A stretch of 64,000 nucleotides of DNA from Reinekea sp. G2M2-21 (GCF_015687175.1 NZ_JADPQG010000001.1:1240001-1304000); one strand, 5' to 3'; shown: positions 18,600 through 28,293, numbered from the stretch's first letter. Translations and numbers: made by a program. The notes: a model not told the origin generated them from the letters alone.

Positions 18600-19599
18600 A
18601 ATTCAATCCGATGTCCCATTGCAGTCGTTGAATACAATGAGTGTGGAATCCAATGCCCGGTTGTTCGTTAAGTTGACTCATCCATCGCAATTATCAGAAA
18701 TCGTTTCAGCGGCAGAATCTCACCAATTGCCTATCCGAGTATTGGGCGGAGGCAGCAATATAATTCTGCCTGATTATGTGGAAGCGCTGGTTGTTTTAAT
18801 GGCGAATAAAGGCATTAAGATTATTGGTGAAGACGATCAGTCAGTGGTAGTAAAGGTTCAGGCTGGTGAAAATTGGCATGAGTTTGTTACCTGGGCTGTG
18901 TCTCAAAACTTCTTCGGATTAGAAAACCTTGCGTTAATTCCCGGTTCGGTCGGTGCTGCACCGGTGCAAAATATTGGTGCCTATGGTGTTGAAGTGGGTG
19001 AGGCCATAGAGCGCGTCACCGTTTTTGATTTGGTAACAAATTGTGAAGCGGAGTTAATGCCAGTAGATTGTGAGTTTGGCTACCGTGATAGTCTGTTTAA
19101 GAAAGAGGAGAATCGCTACGTCATCCTGAATGTTGTTTTTCGATTGGAGAAGGTCTTTTCGCCAGTACTAGGTTATGGTCCATTGGCGGTGTTAAAGCAA
19201 AAAAATGATCTGACTGTGTTGGATGTTTATAATGAGGTCGTCAGTATACGTACTGAAAAACTACCATCACCAGAGCAGTTACCCAATGCAGGCAGTTTTT
19301 TTAAAAACCCTATCGTGACATCGGATAAGTTAGCGAGCTTGCTTCAGGCGTATCCTGACTTGGTGCATTTTCCTTATTTGACTGAATACAAGTTGGCTGC
19401 GGGATGGCTGATTGATAAGGCGGGCTTTAAAGGGCAGTCCGGCGAAAACGGTGTCGGTTGTTATGAAAAACAGGCACTTGTCATTGTTAACCCTGAGCAT
19501 GCGTCAGCCGTTTCGGTCATGAAATGGGCGTCCAGAATCACTGAAGTCGTGGAAGATACATTCGGTGTAGCGCTGGAAGTTGAACCGAGACATTGGTAA
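18592..19599 (+). CDS. murB: UDP-N-acetylenolpyruvoylglucosamine reductase MurB
   Basis: MurB is the FAD- and NADPH-dependent reductase that makes UDP-N-acetylmuramate. The 335-residue length fits the E. coli-like type I class. Motifs are NTMSVESNARLFVKL, VLGGGSNIILPD, LIPGSVGAAPVQNIGAYGVE, CEFGYRDSLFK and PNAGSFFKNPIV, with the proton-donor Ser in NAGSFF. The GTG start has AAGGAA upstream and overlaps the phosphatase gene. It is the last gene of the operon, and a bidirectional terminator follows at once. Confidence 0.96.
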   Translation: MLEIQSDVPLQSLNTMSVESNARLFVKLTHPSQLSEIVSAAESHQLPIRVLGGGSNIILPDYVEALVVLMANKGIKIIGEDDQSVVVKVQAGENWHEFVTWAVSQNFFGLENLALIPGSVGAAPVQNIGAYGVEVGEAIERVTVFDLVTNCEAELMPVDCEFGYRDSLFKKEENRYVILNVVFRLEKVFSPVLGYGPLAVLKQKNDLTVLDVYNEVVSIRTEKLPSPEQLPNAGSFFKNPIVTSDKLASLLQAYPDLVHFPYLTEYKLAAGWLIDKAGFKGQSGENGVGCYEKQALVIVNPEHASAVSVMKWASRITEVVEDTFGVALEVEPRHW

Positions 19600-19600
19600 G

Positions 19601-19630
19601 AAAAAAGGCGCTCATCAGAGCGCCTTTTTT
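19601..19630. terminator. Bidirectional terminator between murB and rne
   Basis: An A6 run, GGCGCTC, loop ATCA, GAGCGCC and a T6 run form a symmetric terminator. It serves both convergent genes. Confidence 0.92.
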
Positions 19631-19644
19631 ATCACAGGAAAGGA

Positions 19645-22335
19645 TTATTCCTGATTTTCCTGCTCTCGTTTTTGAGCTTCAAGCTGTCGACGCTTAACTT
19701 CTCTCGGATCATTCGGTGCCCGAGTCTTTTTAACAGGTTTTCCCTGTTCAGCGATTTCTTTTGACTCTGTATCAGACACTACTGGCTCTGCTGTTGCTTC
19801 GACGTTTTCAGGTGTTTCAATACCCTTAACAGGTTCTGCTTCGGTTTGCTCTTCCGAAACCACTGTAGCAATTGGTTCATGAGCTACAACGGGTTCAGGT
19901 GAAGCATCTAACGTGGTTTTTTCAATCGCGTCTTCTGCCGCGTTTGTCAGTTCATCCTGTTTTTCTGTGGACGTTGATGCAATCACTGCAGAAGCGGGTT
20001 TCGGCTCATCAGTAACCACCTCCAACTCTGTTGTCGACTCGCTGGCATTTGATTTTTCAACTTCAGCAACGGTCTCAACGTTTACTTCAACAGTTGGGCT
20101 TTCGGTTACGGTAGAAACAGCTGCTGTCTTTTCCAGCTCAACATCAGTTGCTTCTGTCGTTGGCTCCGGCTTTTTAGTCAACAATTCGAAATCAATTTCG
20201 GTAATCGTTTCTTTCGGTTTCACAGGATTGACGCGCTTGGCAGCGTTTTTGCTATCGCCACGTGTCTTTCTGTTGGCTCCTACTTCATCAGACGCTACCC
20301 GGCCAGTTTGCGGATCACGGGTTGGTCGCTTTTTAACGTTTCGACGGTTTTGCGCGTTCTTGCTGGATGGATCGTCTGGTTTTTCCGTTTTTTCGGGTTT
20401 CTCGGTTTTCGCCTCAACAACTTTACGGGTGTCGTTTGCATCCGCAGGCTTGTTGCGATTTGATGGTTTACGTTCTGCACCCTGTCCGCGATTGCTTTTA
20501 CCCCGATTGTTTCGGTTATCCCGGGTATCGCGGTTGTCCCGATTACGGCTATTCTTGTTCGCTGGTGCCGGTTTTGTGGATTTCTTAGCAGGTTTTGCTT
20601 CGGTTTCTTTATCGGCGAAGAGGTCTGCAAACCATTGGCCAATTTTAGCGAACATACCAGGAGCTTTAGGCTCTTTAGGTGTCGTTGCTTTGGCTTTTGC
20701 TTTGACCGGCTCACTTGGCTCTGGAGCAGGGGCGCGAGGCGCGACTTGTAACGAGGAAATAGCCGCTTCCTGAGGTTTGGCTTGGGTTTCCAGTACAGTT
20801 TCAGATTCTAACGGAACTTCATCGAACTTGATCGCATAGCTGGGTTCACCGGACGTAAGAGACTCATCGTCATCACGCATACGGATAACTTCGTAATGCG
20901 GTGTCTCCATCTGAGGGTTGGGTACGACCAATACGTGAACACCATGACGTTTTTCAATGTCGGTAATGGCTTCTCGCTTCTCATTCAACAAAAAGGTTGC
21001 AACCGCCATAGGCACGATGGTCCGAATCTGGGCAGTGCGCTCCTTAAGAGACTCTTCTTCAATAAGGCGTAAAATAGCCAAAGAGAGTGATTTCACGTCG
21101 CGGATAGTGCCGTGACCATTACAGCGGGGGCAAACGATACCGCTGGTTTCCCCGAGTGACGGTCGCAAACGCTGCCGAGACATCTCCAATAAACCGAAAC
21201 GGCTTAGACGGCCGATTTGCACTCGCGCTCTGTCAGACGCGGTTGATTCTTTAATCTTGGCTTCGATCTCGCGCTGGTGTTTCGCTTGATTCATGTCGAT
21301 GAAATCAATGACCACCAATCCGCCCATGTCGCGTAAACGCAACTGGCGTGCAATTTCTTCTGCCGCTTCCATGTTGGTATTGAAAGCGGTTTCTTCGATA
21401 TCGCCGCCCTTGGTTGCCCGGCTGGAGTTGATATCGATCGATACCAAGGCTTCCGTTGGGTCTATCACGATAGAGCCACCGCTAGGTAGTTTTACTTCCC
21501 GTTGAAAGGCAGTTTCAATCTGAGTTTCAATTTGGTAGCGGTTGAACAGCGGTACGGTGTCTTCGTAAAGTTTGATTTTACTTTGATAGGTTGGCATGAC
21601 TTTCTGAACGAAATCCAACGCGTAGTTGTACGCGTCTTTATGGTCGATCAGGACCGCATCAATGTCTTGTCTTAAGTAATCGCGGATTGCTCGCAAGATA
21701 ACATTACTTTCCTGCAAGATCAGGAATGGAGCAGGGCGGGCAACAGAGGCTTCTTTAATTGAAGTCCACAATTGTAGTAAGTAGTCTAAGTCCCATTGCA
21801 ATTCTTCAGCAGAGCGGCCAATACCGGCTGTGCGTACAATTACACCCATTCCGTTAGGGATATTCACCGTTTGCAATGCGTCACGGATTTGAGCGCGCTC
21901 GTCGCCTTCGATCCGTCGTGATATGCCGCCAGCACGGGCGTTATTCGGCATTAATACTAAATATCGTCCCGCCAAGCTAACCATAGTGGTTAACGCTGCA
22001 CCTTTGTTGCCGCGTTCTTCTTTATCAACTTGAACGATAACTTCAGTGCCTTCTTTAACCAGCTCTTTAATACTTGAGCGAGAAGACATAGAAGGGTCGA
22101 TAAAATATTCTTTGGCGATTTCTTTGAGGGGAAGGAAGCCGTGACGTTCGGCGCCGAAGTCGACAAATGCCGCTTCTAAACTGGGTTCAATTCTGGTGAT
22201 ACGTCCTTTGTATATGTTGGCTTTCTTCTGCTCACGAAAACCAGCTTCAATATCAAGGTCGTATAGTTTTTGTCCATCAACCAGCGCAACCCTAAGCTCT
22301 TCGGCTTGGGTCGCATTAATTAACATTCTCTTCAT
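19645..22335 (-). CDS. rne: Ribonuclease E
   Basis: This is the essential endoribonuclease and degradosome scaffold, 896 residues long. The S1 domain is near 36-120. The catalytic DNase I-like domain carries Asp301 (VSIDINS) and Asp344 (VVIDFID). The Zn-link CPRC has Cys402 and Cys405. The C-terminal half is low-complexity and probably disordered. An amphipathic helix around 559-573 ([16 protein letters not shown]) resembles the membrane-anchoring segment A. An Arg/Asn-rich RNA-binding stretch lies near 593-625, followed by acidic Glu/Thr/Val-rich sequence. The end [18 protein letters not shown] is charged. The start [10 protein letters not shown] equals the E. coli start, but a good Shine-Dalgarno sequence is missing. 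Confidence 0.97.
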   Translation of the reverse strand: MKRMLINATQAEELRVALVDGQKLYDLDIEAGFREQKKANIYKGRITRIEPSLEAAFVDFGAERHGFLPLKEIAKEYFIDPSMSSRSSIKELVKEGTEVIVQVDKEERGNKGAALTTMVSLAGRYLVLMPNNARAGGISRRIEGDERAQIRDALQTVNIPNGMGVIVRTAGIGRSAEELQWDLDYLLQLWTSIKEASVARPAPFLILQESNVILRAIRDYLRQDIDAVLIDHKDAYNYALDFVQKVMPTYQSKIKLYEDTVPLFNRYQIETQIETAFQREVKLPSGGSIVIDPTEALVSIDINSSRATKGGDIEETAFNTNMEAAEEIARQLRLRDMGGLVVIDFIDMNQAKHQREIEAKIKESTASDRARVQIGRLSRFGLLEMSRQRLRPSLGETSGIVCPRCNGHGTIRDVKSLSLAILRLIEEESLKERTAQIRTIVPMAVATFLLNEKREAITDIEKRHGVHVLVVPNPQMETPHYEVIRMRDDDESLTSGEPSYAIKFDEVPLESETVLETQAKPQEAAISSLQVAPRAPAPEPSEPVKAKAKATTPKEPKAPGMFAKIGQWFADLFADKETEAKPAKKSTKPAPANKNSRNRDNRDTRDNRNNRGKSNRGQGAERKPSNRNKPADANDTRKVVEAKTEKPEKTEKPDDPSSKNAQNRRNVKKRPTRDPQTGRVASDEVGANRKTRGDSKNAAKRVNPVKPKETITEIDFELLTKKPEPTTEATDVELEKTAAVSTVTESPTVEVNVETVAEVEKSNASESTTELEVVTDEPKPASAVIASTSTEKQDELTNAAEDAIEKTTLDASPEPVVAHEPIATVVSEEQTEAEPVKGIETPENVEATAEPVVSDTESKEIAEQGKPVKKTRAPNDPREVKRRQLEAQKREQENQE

Positions 22336-22347
22336 TGAGGTTAAATA

Positions 22348-22371
22348 CTCTGAATTTTGTTCGTTTCAGAG
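22348..22371 (-). promoter_or_regulatory. Stem-loop in the rne leader next to the start codon
   Basis: CTCTGAA and TTCAGAG form a 7-bp stem with a 10-base loop, 12 bases upstream of the rne ATG. It is a candidate control hairpin for RNase E autoregulation or ribosome access. Confidence 0.5.
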
Positions 22372-22600
22372 CAACAAGACAGGTGCCACAGCGGCTAACA
22401 CCGATAGAAATCGACTACCATGATACAAAAGCACAATAAATGCAGGTCAATACCCACGATGCTTAAACCAAGCGGTCAGTACTGTTTAGGGAAGAGTCTT
22501 ATGGAGATACCTGCTCTATTTAGAAATATTCGCCTTTTTTGATTGGAATATTATCAACCTGGGGGTAATGACTGCTTTTTCTGTTTCAATCTGTTCTTGC

Positions 22601-22633
22601 TGCCCAACCAATTTTAATTTTCTGTGTTGGGCA
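22601..22633. repeat. Inverted repeat in the distal rne leader
   Basis: TGCCCAAC (22601-22608) pairs perfectly with GTTGGGCA (22626-22633) over an A/T-rich 17-base loop. It lies about 270-300 bases upstream of rne. Confidence 0.5.
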
Positions 22634-22775
22634 CCCTTGCCTGATCACCTGTGTTATCTCTGGATGTCAGACTCGGAATACCAAGCGGGAAGGAATATAG
22701 CAGTAAACTGGGGCTGCTTCAACGTAGGCTGACCTGTTATCATCGCGATCCTTATGGTGTGGCTAGGGTTCATGA

Positions 22776-23717
22776 GTGTCTAAAGTTCGTTTTATTGAAG
22801 TAGAAGAAGATCGGGCGGAGCAACGGCTCGACAATTTTCTGCGATATTTTCTTAATAATGTACCTAAAAGCCGAATTTACCGGGTTATCCGCAAAGGAGA
22901 AGTGCGAGTTAACGGGAAGCGGGCCAAGCCGGATTCCAAGCTATCTGCTGGTGATATTGTGCGCGTCCCACCGGTGAATAATCCAGAAAAAGAGGCTGTG
23001 GTTGCGATGCCGGGTCAATCTTTGAGAAAGGCTCTCGACGCTGCAGTGGTTTATGAGGATGAATGTTTGCTCGCGGTAAACAAACCCAGTGGCTTGGCAG
23101 TGCACGGTGGTTCTGGCTTGAAACTGGGTATGATTGAAGCATTGCGTGCGGATCGACCACAGCAAAAGTTCCTGGAGTTGGTGCATCGGTTGGATCGAGA
23201 TACGTCCGGAGTTGTACTGGTGGCTAAGAAGCGTAAGTGTTTGACGGTCATGCAGGATGAGTTTCGCTCAAAAACCAATGTGCAGAAAACATACTGGTGT
23301 CTCGTGAAAGGGCAGTGGCCAGTCAAAGCAACCAAAGTGAATGCGCCCTTGTTACGACATGATGAGAGCGAATCCGGTGAAAGACGGGTTTCCGTACATC
23401 CTGATGGCAAAGCATCGGTGACTAAATTTCGACTTTTAAAGCAATTCGCAGATTGCGCCTGGGTTGAGGCGCAGCCAGTGACCGGGCGAACACATCAGAT
23501 TAGAGTGCATTGCCAATACCTGGGTTGCCCTATTTTGGGCGATGATAAATATCAAGATGCTGAATCTGAACGTATTGCCAAGGCCATTGGTTTAAAAAGG
23601 TTATTTCTTCATGCGGCGCAATTAGTGCTGCCGCACCCGGTGACTGGTGAAGAAATGACTTTTGTCGCAGACCTGGACAGCAAGCTTAAGGCATTATTAG
23701 CACGGTTAAGTGAATAG
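22776..23717 (+). CDS. rluC: 23S rRNA pseudouridine synthase RluC
   Basis: RluC isomerises uridines of 23S rRNA (positions 955/2504/2580 in E. coli). The 313-residue product has an N-terminal S4 RNA-binding domain (RLDNFLRYFLNNVPKSRIYR). The catalytic domain follows, with HRLDRDTSG carrying the catalytic Asp140. NKPSGLAVHGG and GRTHQIRVH are further family motifs. The start is GTG, because an ATG four bases upstream is out of frame and stops at once. It is divergent from rne, as in many gammaproteobacteria. Confidence 0.94.
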   Translation: MSKVRFIEVEEDRAEQRLDNFLRYFLNNVPKSRIYRVIRKGEVRVNGKRAKPDSKLSAGDIVRVPPVNNPEKEAVVAMPGQSLRKALDAAVVYEDECLLAVNKPSGLAVHGGSGLKLGMIEALRADRPQQKFLELVHRLDRDTSGVVLVAKKRKCLTVMQDEFRSKTNVQKTYWCLVKGQWPVKATKVNAPLLRHDESESGERRVSVHPDGKASVTKFRLLKQFADCAWVEAQPVTGRTHQIRVHCQYLGCPILGDDKYQDAESERIAKAIGLKRLFLHAAQLVLPHPVTGEEMTFVADLDSKLKALLARLSE

Positions 23718-23726
23718 GGTAATTCA

Positions 23727-24710
23727 ATGTTTGGACGTATTGATCAAGAAAAAGGTTCTATGAGTAATGTTGGCAGTCAGGAAAAAGAGTGGCGCCTGAT
23801 TGAGCGTGTTGTTATGGCAAACACGGATGAGCTGCGACGACATCGACGCTGGGGTATTTTCTTTAAAATACTCACATTTGTTTATTTGTTTGGGATATTT
23901 GCCTATTTGTGGAGCAGTTCAACCGCGAGTCACGACATAGGACCTACAGGTGGTCATACCGCGGTAATTGATGTTGAAGGCGTTATCGCCAGTGGTGAGC
24001 AGGCTGGCGCTGATAGTGTAATCAGCAGTTTGCGGGATGCATTGGCACACAGCGATACTAAAGCCGTAATTTTACGTATCAACAGCCCAGGTGGTAGTCC
24101 TGTTCAAAGTTCTTATATTTATAATGAAATCAATAGGTTGCGAGGTATTCATGAGGGTGTTTCTATATATTCAGTGATTGTCGATACGGGGGCCAGCGGT
24201 GCTTATTATATTGCTGCTGCCACAGAAGAAATTTACGCCAATGGAGCCAGTGTTGTCGGCTCTATTGGTGTAACCGCGGCCGGGTTCGGATTCCAGGAGC
24301 TTCTGGATAAAGTCGGTATTGAACGCCGGGAATTTACGTCCGGGGAACATAAAGCGTTTTTGGATCCTTTTTCTTCGGTAGATCCAGAAGAGCAGGCATT
24401 GTTTGAGGCCCTTCTGAATGATGTTCATCAGCAATTTATCGATGATGTGAAAAAAGGTCGTGGCGATCGGTTGATGGAAGATCCCAAGCTGTTCAGTGGG
24501 CTTTTCTGGACGGGTAATCAGGCGCTTGAGCTTGGTTTAATCGACGGGCTGAAGTCATCGTCGGAGCTTGCTCGAGAGCTTGGATATCCAAAATTGGTTG
24601 ATTTCACTTACCGACCGTCTCCTTTTGAGCAATTTGCCCGTAATCTTGGGGTGAGTATCGCGCAGTCCCTGGCAAAAATCAGTTTGCAACAGGGATTTAC
24701 ACTTCAATAA
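23727..24710 (+). CDS. S49 family peptidase, short SppA-like signal peptide peptidase
   Basis: This inner-membrane serine protease of 327 residues belongs to the single-domain SppA group. A transmembrane helix spans about 45-63, with the protease domain in the periplasm. The predicted dyad is Ser157 (DTGASGAYYIA) and Lys209 (SGEHKAFLDPF). RINSPGG is the other family signature. A second possible start is the ATG at 23760. It follows rluC by 9 bases and is probably co-transcribed. Its role would be clearing cleaved signal peptides or membrane protein quality control. Confidence 0.9.
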   Translation: MFGRIDQEKGSMSNVGSQEKEWRLIERVVMANTDELRRHRRWGIFFKILTFVYLFGIFAYLWSSSTASHDIGPTGGHTAVIDVEGVIASGEQAGADSVISSLRDALAHSDTKAVILRINSPGGSPVQSSYIYNEINRLRGIHEGVSIYSVIVDTGASGAYYIAAATEEIYANGASVVGSIGVTAAGFGFQELLDKVGIERREFTSGEHKAFLDPFSSVDPEEQALFEALLNDVHQQFIDDVKKGRGDRLMEDPKLFSGLFWTGNQALELGLIDGLKSSSELARELGYPKLVDFTYRPSPFEQFARNLGVSIAQSLAKISLQQGFTLQ

Positions 24711-24721
24711 GGTCTTTGGGT

Positions 24722-24756
24722 GGTGGCTCTGGTTTATTCGAGAGTCGCCACTTTTG
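24722..24756. terminator. Imperfect hairpin between convergent sppA-like and maf genes
   Basis: GTGGC-TCT pairs with AGA-GTC-GCCAC, with a three-base bulge, followed on the plus strand by CTTTTG. It is a weak candidate terminator for the sppA-like transcript. Confidence 0.4.
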
Positions 24757-24775
24757 ATGCCTATTTAGTTTGCGA

Positions 24776-25351
24776 TCAAGGCGTCATGAAGCCGTGCGAG
24801 CGCAGCTCATGTGCTAGTGATATCAGCGGAAGACCCACTAATGCAGTGGGGTCGTCCGATCGAATGGATTCAAACAAAGTGATACCTAACGATTCTACTT
24901 TGAAGCTACCAGCGCAATCCAGAGGAGCGTCCTGATCTACATAGCGGATGACCTCCTGTTCAGATAACGTCCGGAACCTGACGTCGGTTTTAACCGACCA
25001 AGAATGTTCGTACCCAGCCCCAACGACACAGATGCCACTGTAAAATTCAACGGTTCGATCGCTGCTTTTCAGCAATTGATCAATTGCCTTCGCTTCAGTG
25101 CCAGGTTTGGTGAGGATGGTTGCCTCATCTGTGAACGTTGCCGTTTGGTCGGAGCCAATGACTAGGTGGTTCGGATGTGCTTTTAACAACGCTTTTGCTT
25201 TCTGTTCTGCCAGAAAAATTGAAAGCTTTTCAGGTGACAGATCCAGTGAGTGATCTTCCTTGACGTCTGGGGATTCGGCCAAAAATGGGATTTTCAGCAG
25301 ACGCATTTGAGCTTGTTTGTAAGGCGATTGAGTCGCTAAAATGAGACGCAT
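24776..25351 (-). CDS. Maf-family nucleotide pyrophosphatase (YceF type)
   Basis: This house-cleaning nucleoside triphosphate pyrophosphatase has 191 residues. YceF-type enzymes prefer 7-methyl-GTP. The start MRLILATQSPYKQAQM is the family N-terminus, so I reject a longer frame beginning at 25438. Further motifs are SPDVKEDHS, AEQKAKAL, VIGSDQTA and the late LGITLFESIRSDDPTALVGLPL. The gene is transcribed against its neighbours. In E. coli yceF also lies between rluC and yceD. Confidence 0.92.
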   Translation of the reverse strand: MRLILATQSPYKQAQMRLLKIPFLAESPDVKEDHSLDLSPEKLSIFLAEQKAKALLKAHPNHLVIGSDQTATFTDEATILTKPGTEAKAIDQLLKSSDRTVEFYSGICVVGAGYEHSWSVKTDVRFRTLSEQEVIRYVDQDAPLDCAGSFKVESLGITLFESIRSDDPTALVGLPLISLAHELRSHGFMTP

Positions 25352-25463
25352 AGATAATGAGAGCCCTGTTATTTTATAAATATGGCGATTAAAGCCAGTG
25401 GTAGGGCTATTTTCATGAAAAAGCCTTTGACTTAACACCTTGCATACGTATCATACCGCGCCT

Positions 25464-25976
25464 ATGTCAAATTTCGAGTTGCCTGACCGTGTAAATCCTT
25501 ATCAATTAGCGGACAAAAAGTCTGAATTGAGCGGTGAGATAAATGCGCAAAGGCTAAAACGCTTGGACGATGTAACCGAAGGTGTTACTGAATCTGCTCA
25601 AACAACATTGAGTTTTGATTTGGATGACTCTGGGCGTCGCGTTATTACCGGGCATGTACAGGGCGCAGCTGATGTGTTGTGCCAACGTTGCTTAAAAGCC
25701 TTTAATTATAAGCTGGAAGGTTCATTTAACCTTGCGTTGGTTTATTACGATGAAATGGCTAAAGCATTACCGGCACATTTGGATTCGTTGTTATTGCTTC
25801 CAGATGAGCCTTTGGATGTGGCGAGTATTGTCGAAGACGAGTTGTTACTCTGTCTGCCAATGCATGCAATGCATCCTGAAGGCGAATGCCATATAGAAAC
25901 CCATTTTGGGGCGGATGAGTCTGGAGAAGTTCCTGAAAGGGCTAATCCGTTCGATGTGTTAAAAGATCTGAAATAA
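25464..25976 (+). CDS. yceD: YceD family protein (DUF177), large-subunit rRNA accumulation protein
   Basis: This 170-residue protein is linked to 23S rRNA maturation and always neighbours rpmF. The metal-ligand-like CQRCL pair lies in the middle, and a second conserved segment VEDELLLCLPMHAMHP follows. The acidic C-terminus ends in NPFDVLKDLK, the usual family ending. I use the ATG at 25464 (MSNFELPDRVNP) because the TTG frame extension to 25440 is not family-like. It lies 36 bases upstream of rpmF. Confidence 0.9.
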   Translation: MSNFELPDRVNPYQLADKKSELSGEINAQRLKRLDDVTEGVTESAQTTLSFDLDDSGRRVITGHVQGAADVLCQRCLKAFNYKLEGSFNLALVYYDEMAKALPAHLDSLLLLPDEPLDVASIVEDELLLCLPMHAMHPEGECHIETHFGADESGEVPERANPFDVLKDLK

Positions 25977-26012
25977 TTTTCAGAGAAATCAGTTAGCAGG
26001 AGGCTTTAGGCC

Positions 26013-26192
26013 ATGGCAGTTCAAAAATCAAAAGTGACTCGTTCACGTCGCGGCATGCGTCGTTCACACGATGCGTTGTCAACACCAACTCTTTCTGTAG
26101 ACGCGACAACCGGTGAAACTCACCGTCGTCACCATGTTTCTGCAGATGGCTTTTATAAAGGCCGTAAAGTTGTTGCTGGTAGTGACGACTAA
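26013..26192 (+). CDS. rpmF: 50S ribosomal protein L32
   Basis: This small basic ribosomal protein has 59 residues. It begins [20 protein letters not shown], the L32 signature, and continues to [20 protein letters not shown]. An AGGAGG Shine-Dalgarno sequence lies upstream. It is the Zn-free form, since the C-terminal cysteines are absent. plsX starts 8 bases after the stop. Confidence 0.97.
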   Translation: MAVQKSKVTRSRRGMRRSHDALSTPTLSVDATTGETHRRHHVSADGFYKGRKVVAGSDD

Positions 26193-26200
26193 TAGGTTTA

Positions 26201-27211
26201 ATGGCTCGTTTTGCCATTGACCTGCACGGAGGGGATTTCGGCCCCTCCGTCATTATTCCCGCCTCATTTCAGTTTTTTCGAGAAAATCCTCAGCATTACG
26301 GTGTTCTTGTTGGTGACTCCCGTGTATATCGACCCTATGTCCAGCACTGTCCGACTAATATCGAATGGATCGATGCAGACCCTATTGGGGAGGCTGCTGA
26401 GAAGCCCAGTCGGTTATTACGTAAGGACGGCTTCAGTTCCATTGAAATCTGTTTTCGAGCATTACACAACCAAGATGTAGACGTGTTGGTTTCCAGTGAG
26501 CACACGGGTGTTTTGTTGGTGTTAATGTCTAAGTACGGTCAACTGCATTCGTTACTGTCGCGGCCTGTGCTGGCCTCATGGTTACCAACACCGGAACGTT
26601 CTACCGTGATGCTCGATTTGGGCGCATCTTTTACGGCAACGGCAGATCAGTTGCTGGCGTTTGCGGCTGTGGGGACAGGAATATTGCGCGATACAAACGA
26701 ACGCCCCAAAGTAGGCTTGTTGAATATAGGTCAGGAGTATTTCAAGGGGCCGCCTGAGGTGCGAGCCGCTCATGAAGCTTTAGCTCAATGGTCTACTATC
26801 GATTATCAGGGGTTTGTTGAGGCTTCTGAAGCGTTCAAAGGTGGCCTGGATATTCTTGTCACCGATGGCTTTACCGGTAATTCTGTTATTAAAGCCTCAG
26901 AAGGCACGCTTAATCTCATTTTTGACGTAATGCGGGACAACTTGACAAAAGGACTTTTATCCAGACTTCTGGGGCTGTGGTTGAAGCGTCAGATGCGGGC
27001 CTCCCTGCAAAGTCTTGATCCGCGCTTGTCTAACGGCGCTCTGGTAGCGGGTAGCAATCTGTTGGTCGTAAAAAGTCATGGAAATGCGGGGGAAAAAGCG
27101 TTTACAGCCGCCCTAAAGCGAGCCGGTACGGCAGCCTCTGCCAGTATGGTTGGTTCAATATGGGCAGAACTGGATCGACTCTTAGACACAGAATTGCATT
27201 TATTGCGCTAA
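26201..27211 (+). CDS. plsX: Divergent phosphate acyltransferase PlsX
   Basis: PlsX converts acyl-ACP to acyl-phosphate for phospholipid synthesis. The 336-residue length and the position between rpmF and fabD fit. Recognisable motifs are a GGDFGPSV start, VMLDLGAS, VGLLNIGQEYFKGPPEVR, VTDGFTGNSVIKASEG and a late GNAGEKAF. Several places that are nearly invariant in typical PlsX differ. DVMGGD reads DLHGGD, and the AGNTGA loop reads SSEHTGV. The family assignment is firm but normal activity is not certain. It could use altered acyl donors or be partly redundant with PlsB. Confidence 0.85.
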   Translation: MARFAIDLHGGDFGPSVIIPASFQFFRENPQHYGVLVGDSRVYRPYVQHCPTNIEWIDADPIGEAAEKPSRLLRKDGFSSIEICFRALHNQDVDVLVSSEHTGVLLVLMSKYGQLHSLLSRPVLASWLPTPERSTVMLDLGASFTATADQLLAFAAVGTGILRDTNERPKVGLLNIGQEYFKGPPEVRAAHEALAQWSTIDYQGFVEASEAFKGGLDILVTDGFTGNSVIKASEGTLNLIFDVMRDNLTKGLLSRLLGLWLKRQMRASLQSLDPRLSNGALVAGSNLLVVKSHGNAGEKAFTAALKRAGTAASASMVGSIWAELDRLLDTELHLLR

Positions 27212-27363
27212 GCTTCGTGGTGTTTTGTTCATATTTGTTGATTTATATACGAATATCTTTGTTTTCTAGTTCCTATAATTCATAAATGTTTTAACAGTCC
27301 GCTGCTTTAAAGTACTCGTATTGGGCGGATAATGCCGAACAATTAAATTTGACAGGGTTTGTG

Positions 27364-28290
27364 ATGAGTAACATAGCGTTTGTTTTTCCGGGGCAGGGCT
27401 CACAACAGGTAGGCATGCTGAATGATTTTGCCGAAAAGTTCAGTTTGGTCGCGACGACCTTTGAAGAAGCGTCAGATGCACTCGGTTACAATATGTCTCA
27501 TTTGATCTCTCAAGGGCCTGTTGAAGAGCTGAATAAAACGGAAAAAACTCAACCAGCACTACTCACCGTCAGTGTTGCTCTTTATCGCTTATGGTTGCAG
27601 AACGGTGGTGCAAAACCGGCGCTGTTTGCGGGTCATAGCCTAGGTGAATACAGTGCACTGGTTGCCAGTGGTGTTCTCGACTTTACGGCGGCGGTCAAGT
27701 TGGTTGAATTGCGTGGTCAGCTGATGCAGCAGGCTGTGCCAACCGGTGAAGGTTTGATGGCAGCAGTCTTGGGCTTAAGTGATGAAGATGTTGTAGCAGC
27801 TTGTGTGGAAGCCACTCAAGGCGACGTTGTCGCAGCAGTAAACTTCAATACCCCAGGGCAGGTTGTGATTGCCGGTTCAAAAGCTGCTGTGGAGCGAGCC
27901 ATGGTGATTTTAAAAGATAAAGGCGCCAAGCGTGTACTGCCTTTAACCGTCAGTGTTCCTTCCCACTGCGATCTTATGAAACCTGCTGCCGAAAAACTGG
28001 CTTCGGCGTTGCAAGATACGATGTTTAACGCGCCACTGGCCCCAATTATCCAAAACAGGGTCGCTGCTGCTGTGACGAATGTCGCCGAAATTCGGCAAAA
28101 TCTGCTCGAACAGCTTTATATGCCGGTATTATGGACTCGCTCTGTTGCTGCGATGTCGGAAGCTGGTATCAATGAAATTATCGAGTGCGGTCCAGGAAAA
28201 GTCTTGACCGGACTTAACAAGCGAATTGCAACTGAAGTCACCCATACAGCTATTGGCGATCTGGCTTCTTTTGAGAAACGAATAGGGTAA
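27364..28290 (+). CDS. fabD: Malonyl-CoA:ACP transacylase FabD
   Basis: FabD loads malonyl groups onto ACP for fatty acid synthesis. The 308-residue product shows FVFPGQGSQQVGM near the start and the nucleophile Ser92 in GHSLGEYSAL. The Gln of PGQG and the late SVPSHCDLM with its catalytic His are also seen. I choose the ATG at 27364, which has AGGG upstream. In-frame GTG (27361) and TTG (27349) codons exist. It follows plsX after 152 bases, and the usual fabH is missing in that gap. It is 3 bases from fabG. Confidence 0.97.
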   Translation: MSNIAFVFPGQGSQQVGMLNDFAEKFSLVATTFEEASDALGYNMSHLISQGPVEELNKTEKTQPALLTVSVALYRLWLQNGGAKPALFAGHSLGEYSALVASGVLDFTAAVKLVELRGQLMQQAVPTGEGLMAAVLGLSDEDVVAACVEATQGDVVAAVNFNTPGQVVIAGSKAAVERAMVILKDKGAKRVLPLTVSVPSHCDLMKPAAEKLASALQDTMFNAPLAPIIQNRVAAAVTNVAEIRQNLLEQLYMPVLWTRSVAAMSEAGINEIIECGPGKVLTGLNKRIATEVTHTAIGDLASFEKRIG

Positions 28291-28293
28291 ATT

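Larger units (their letters stand above)
22336..22775. promoter_or_regulatory. Divergent rne/rluC intergenic region with long rne leader
   Basis: These 440 bases have no supported gene. On the rne strand they would form a long 5' leader, as in E. coli, where the rne leader mediates autoregulation. Two perfect stem-loops stand out and are listed separately. A TATCAT at 22738-22743 could be the -10 of rluC, but its -35 is poor, so I do not call a promoter. Confidence 0.5.

Noticed and set aside
19913-20773. Long 286-codon open frame on the plus strand opposite rne
   Set aside because: It is antisense to the low-complexity C-terminal half of RNase E, is Ser/Val/Phe-rich and has no family motif. 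It is a composition shadow.
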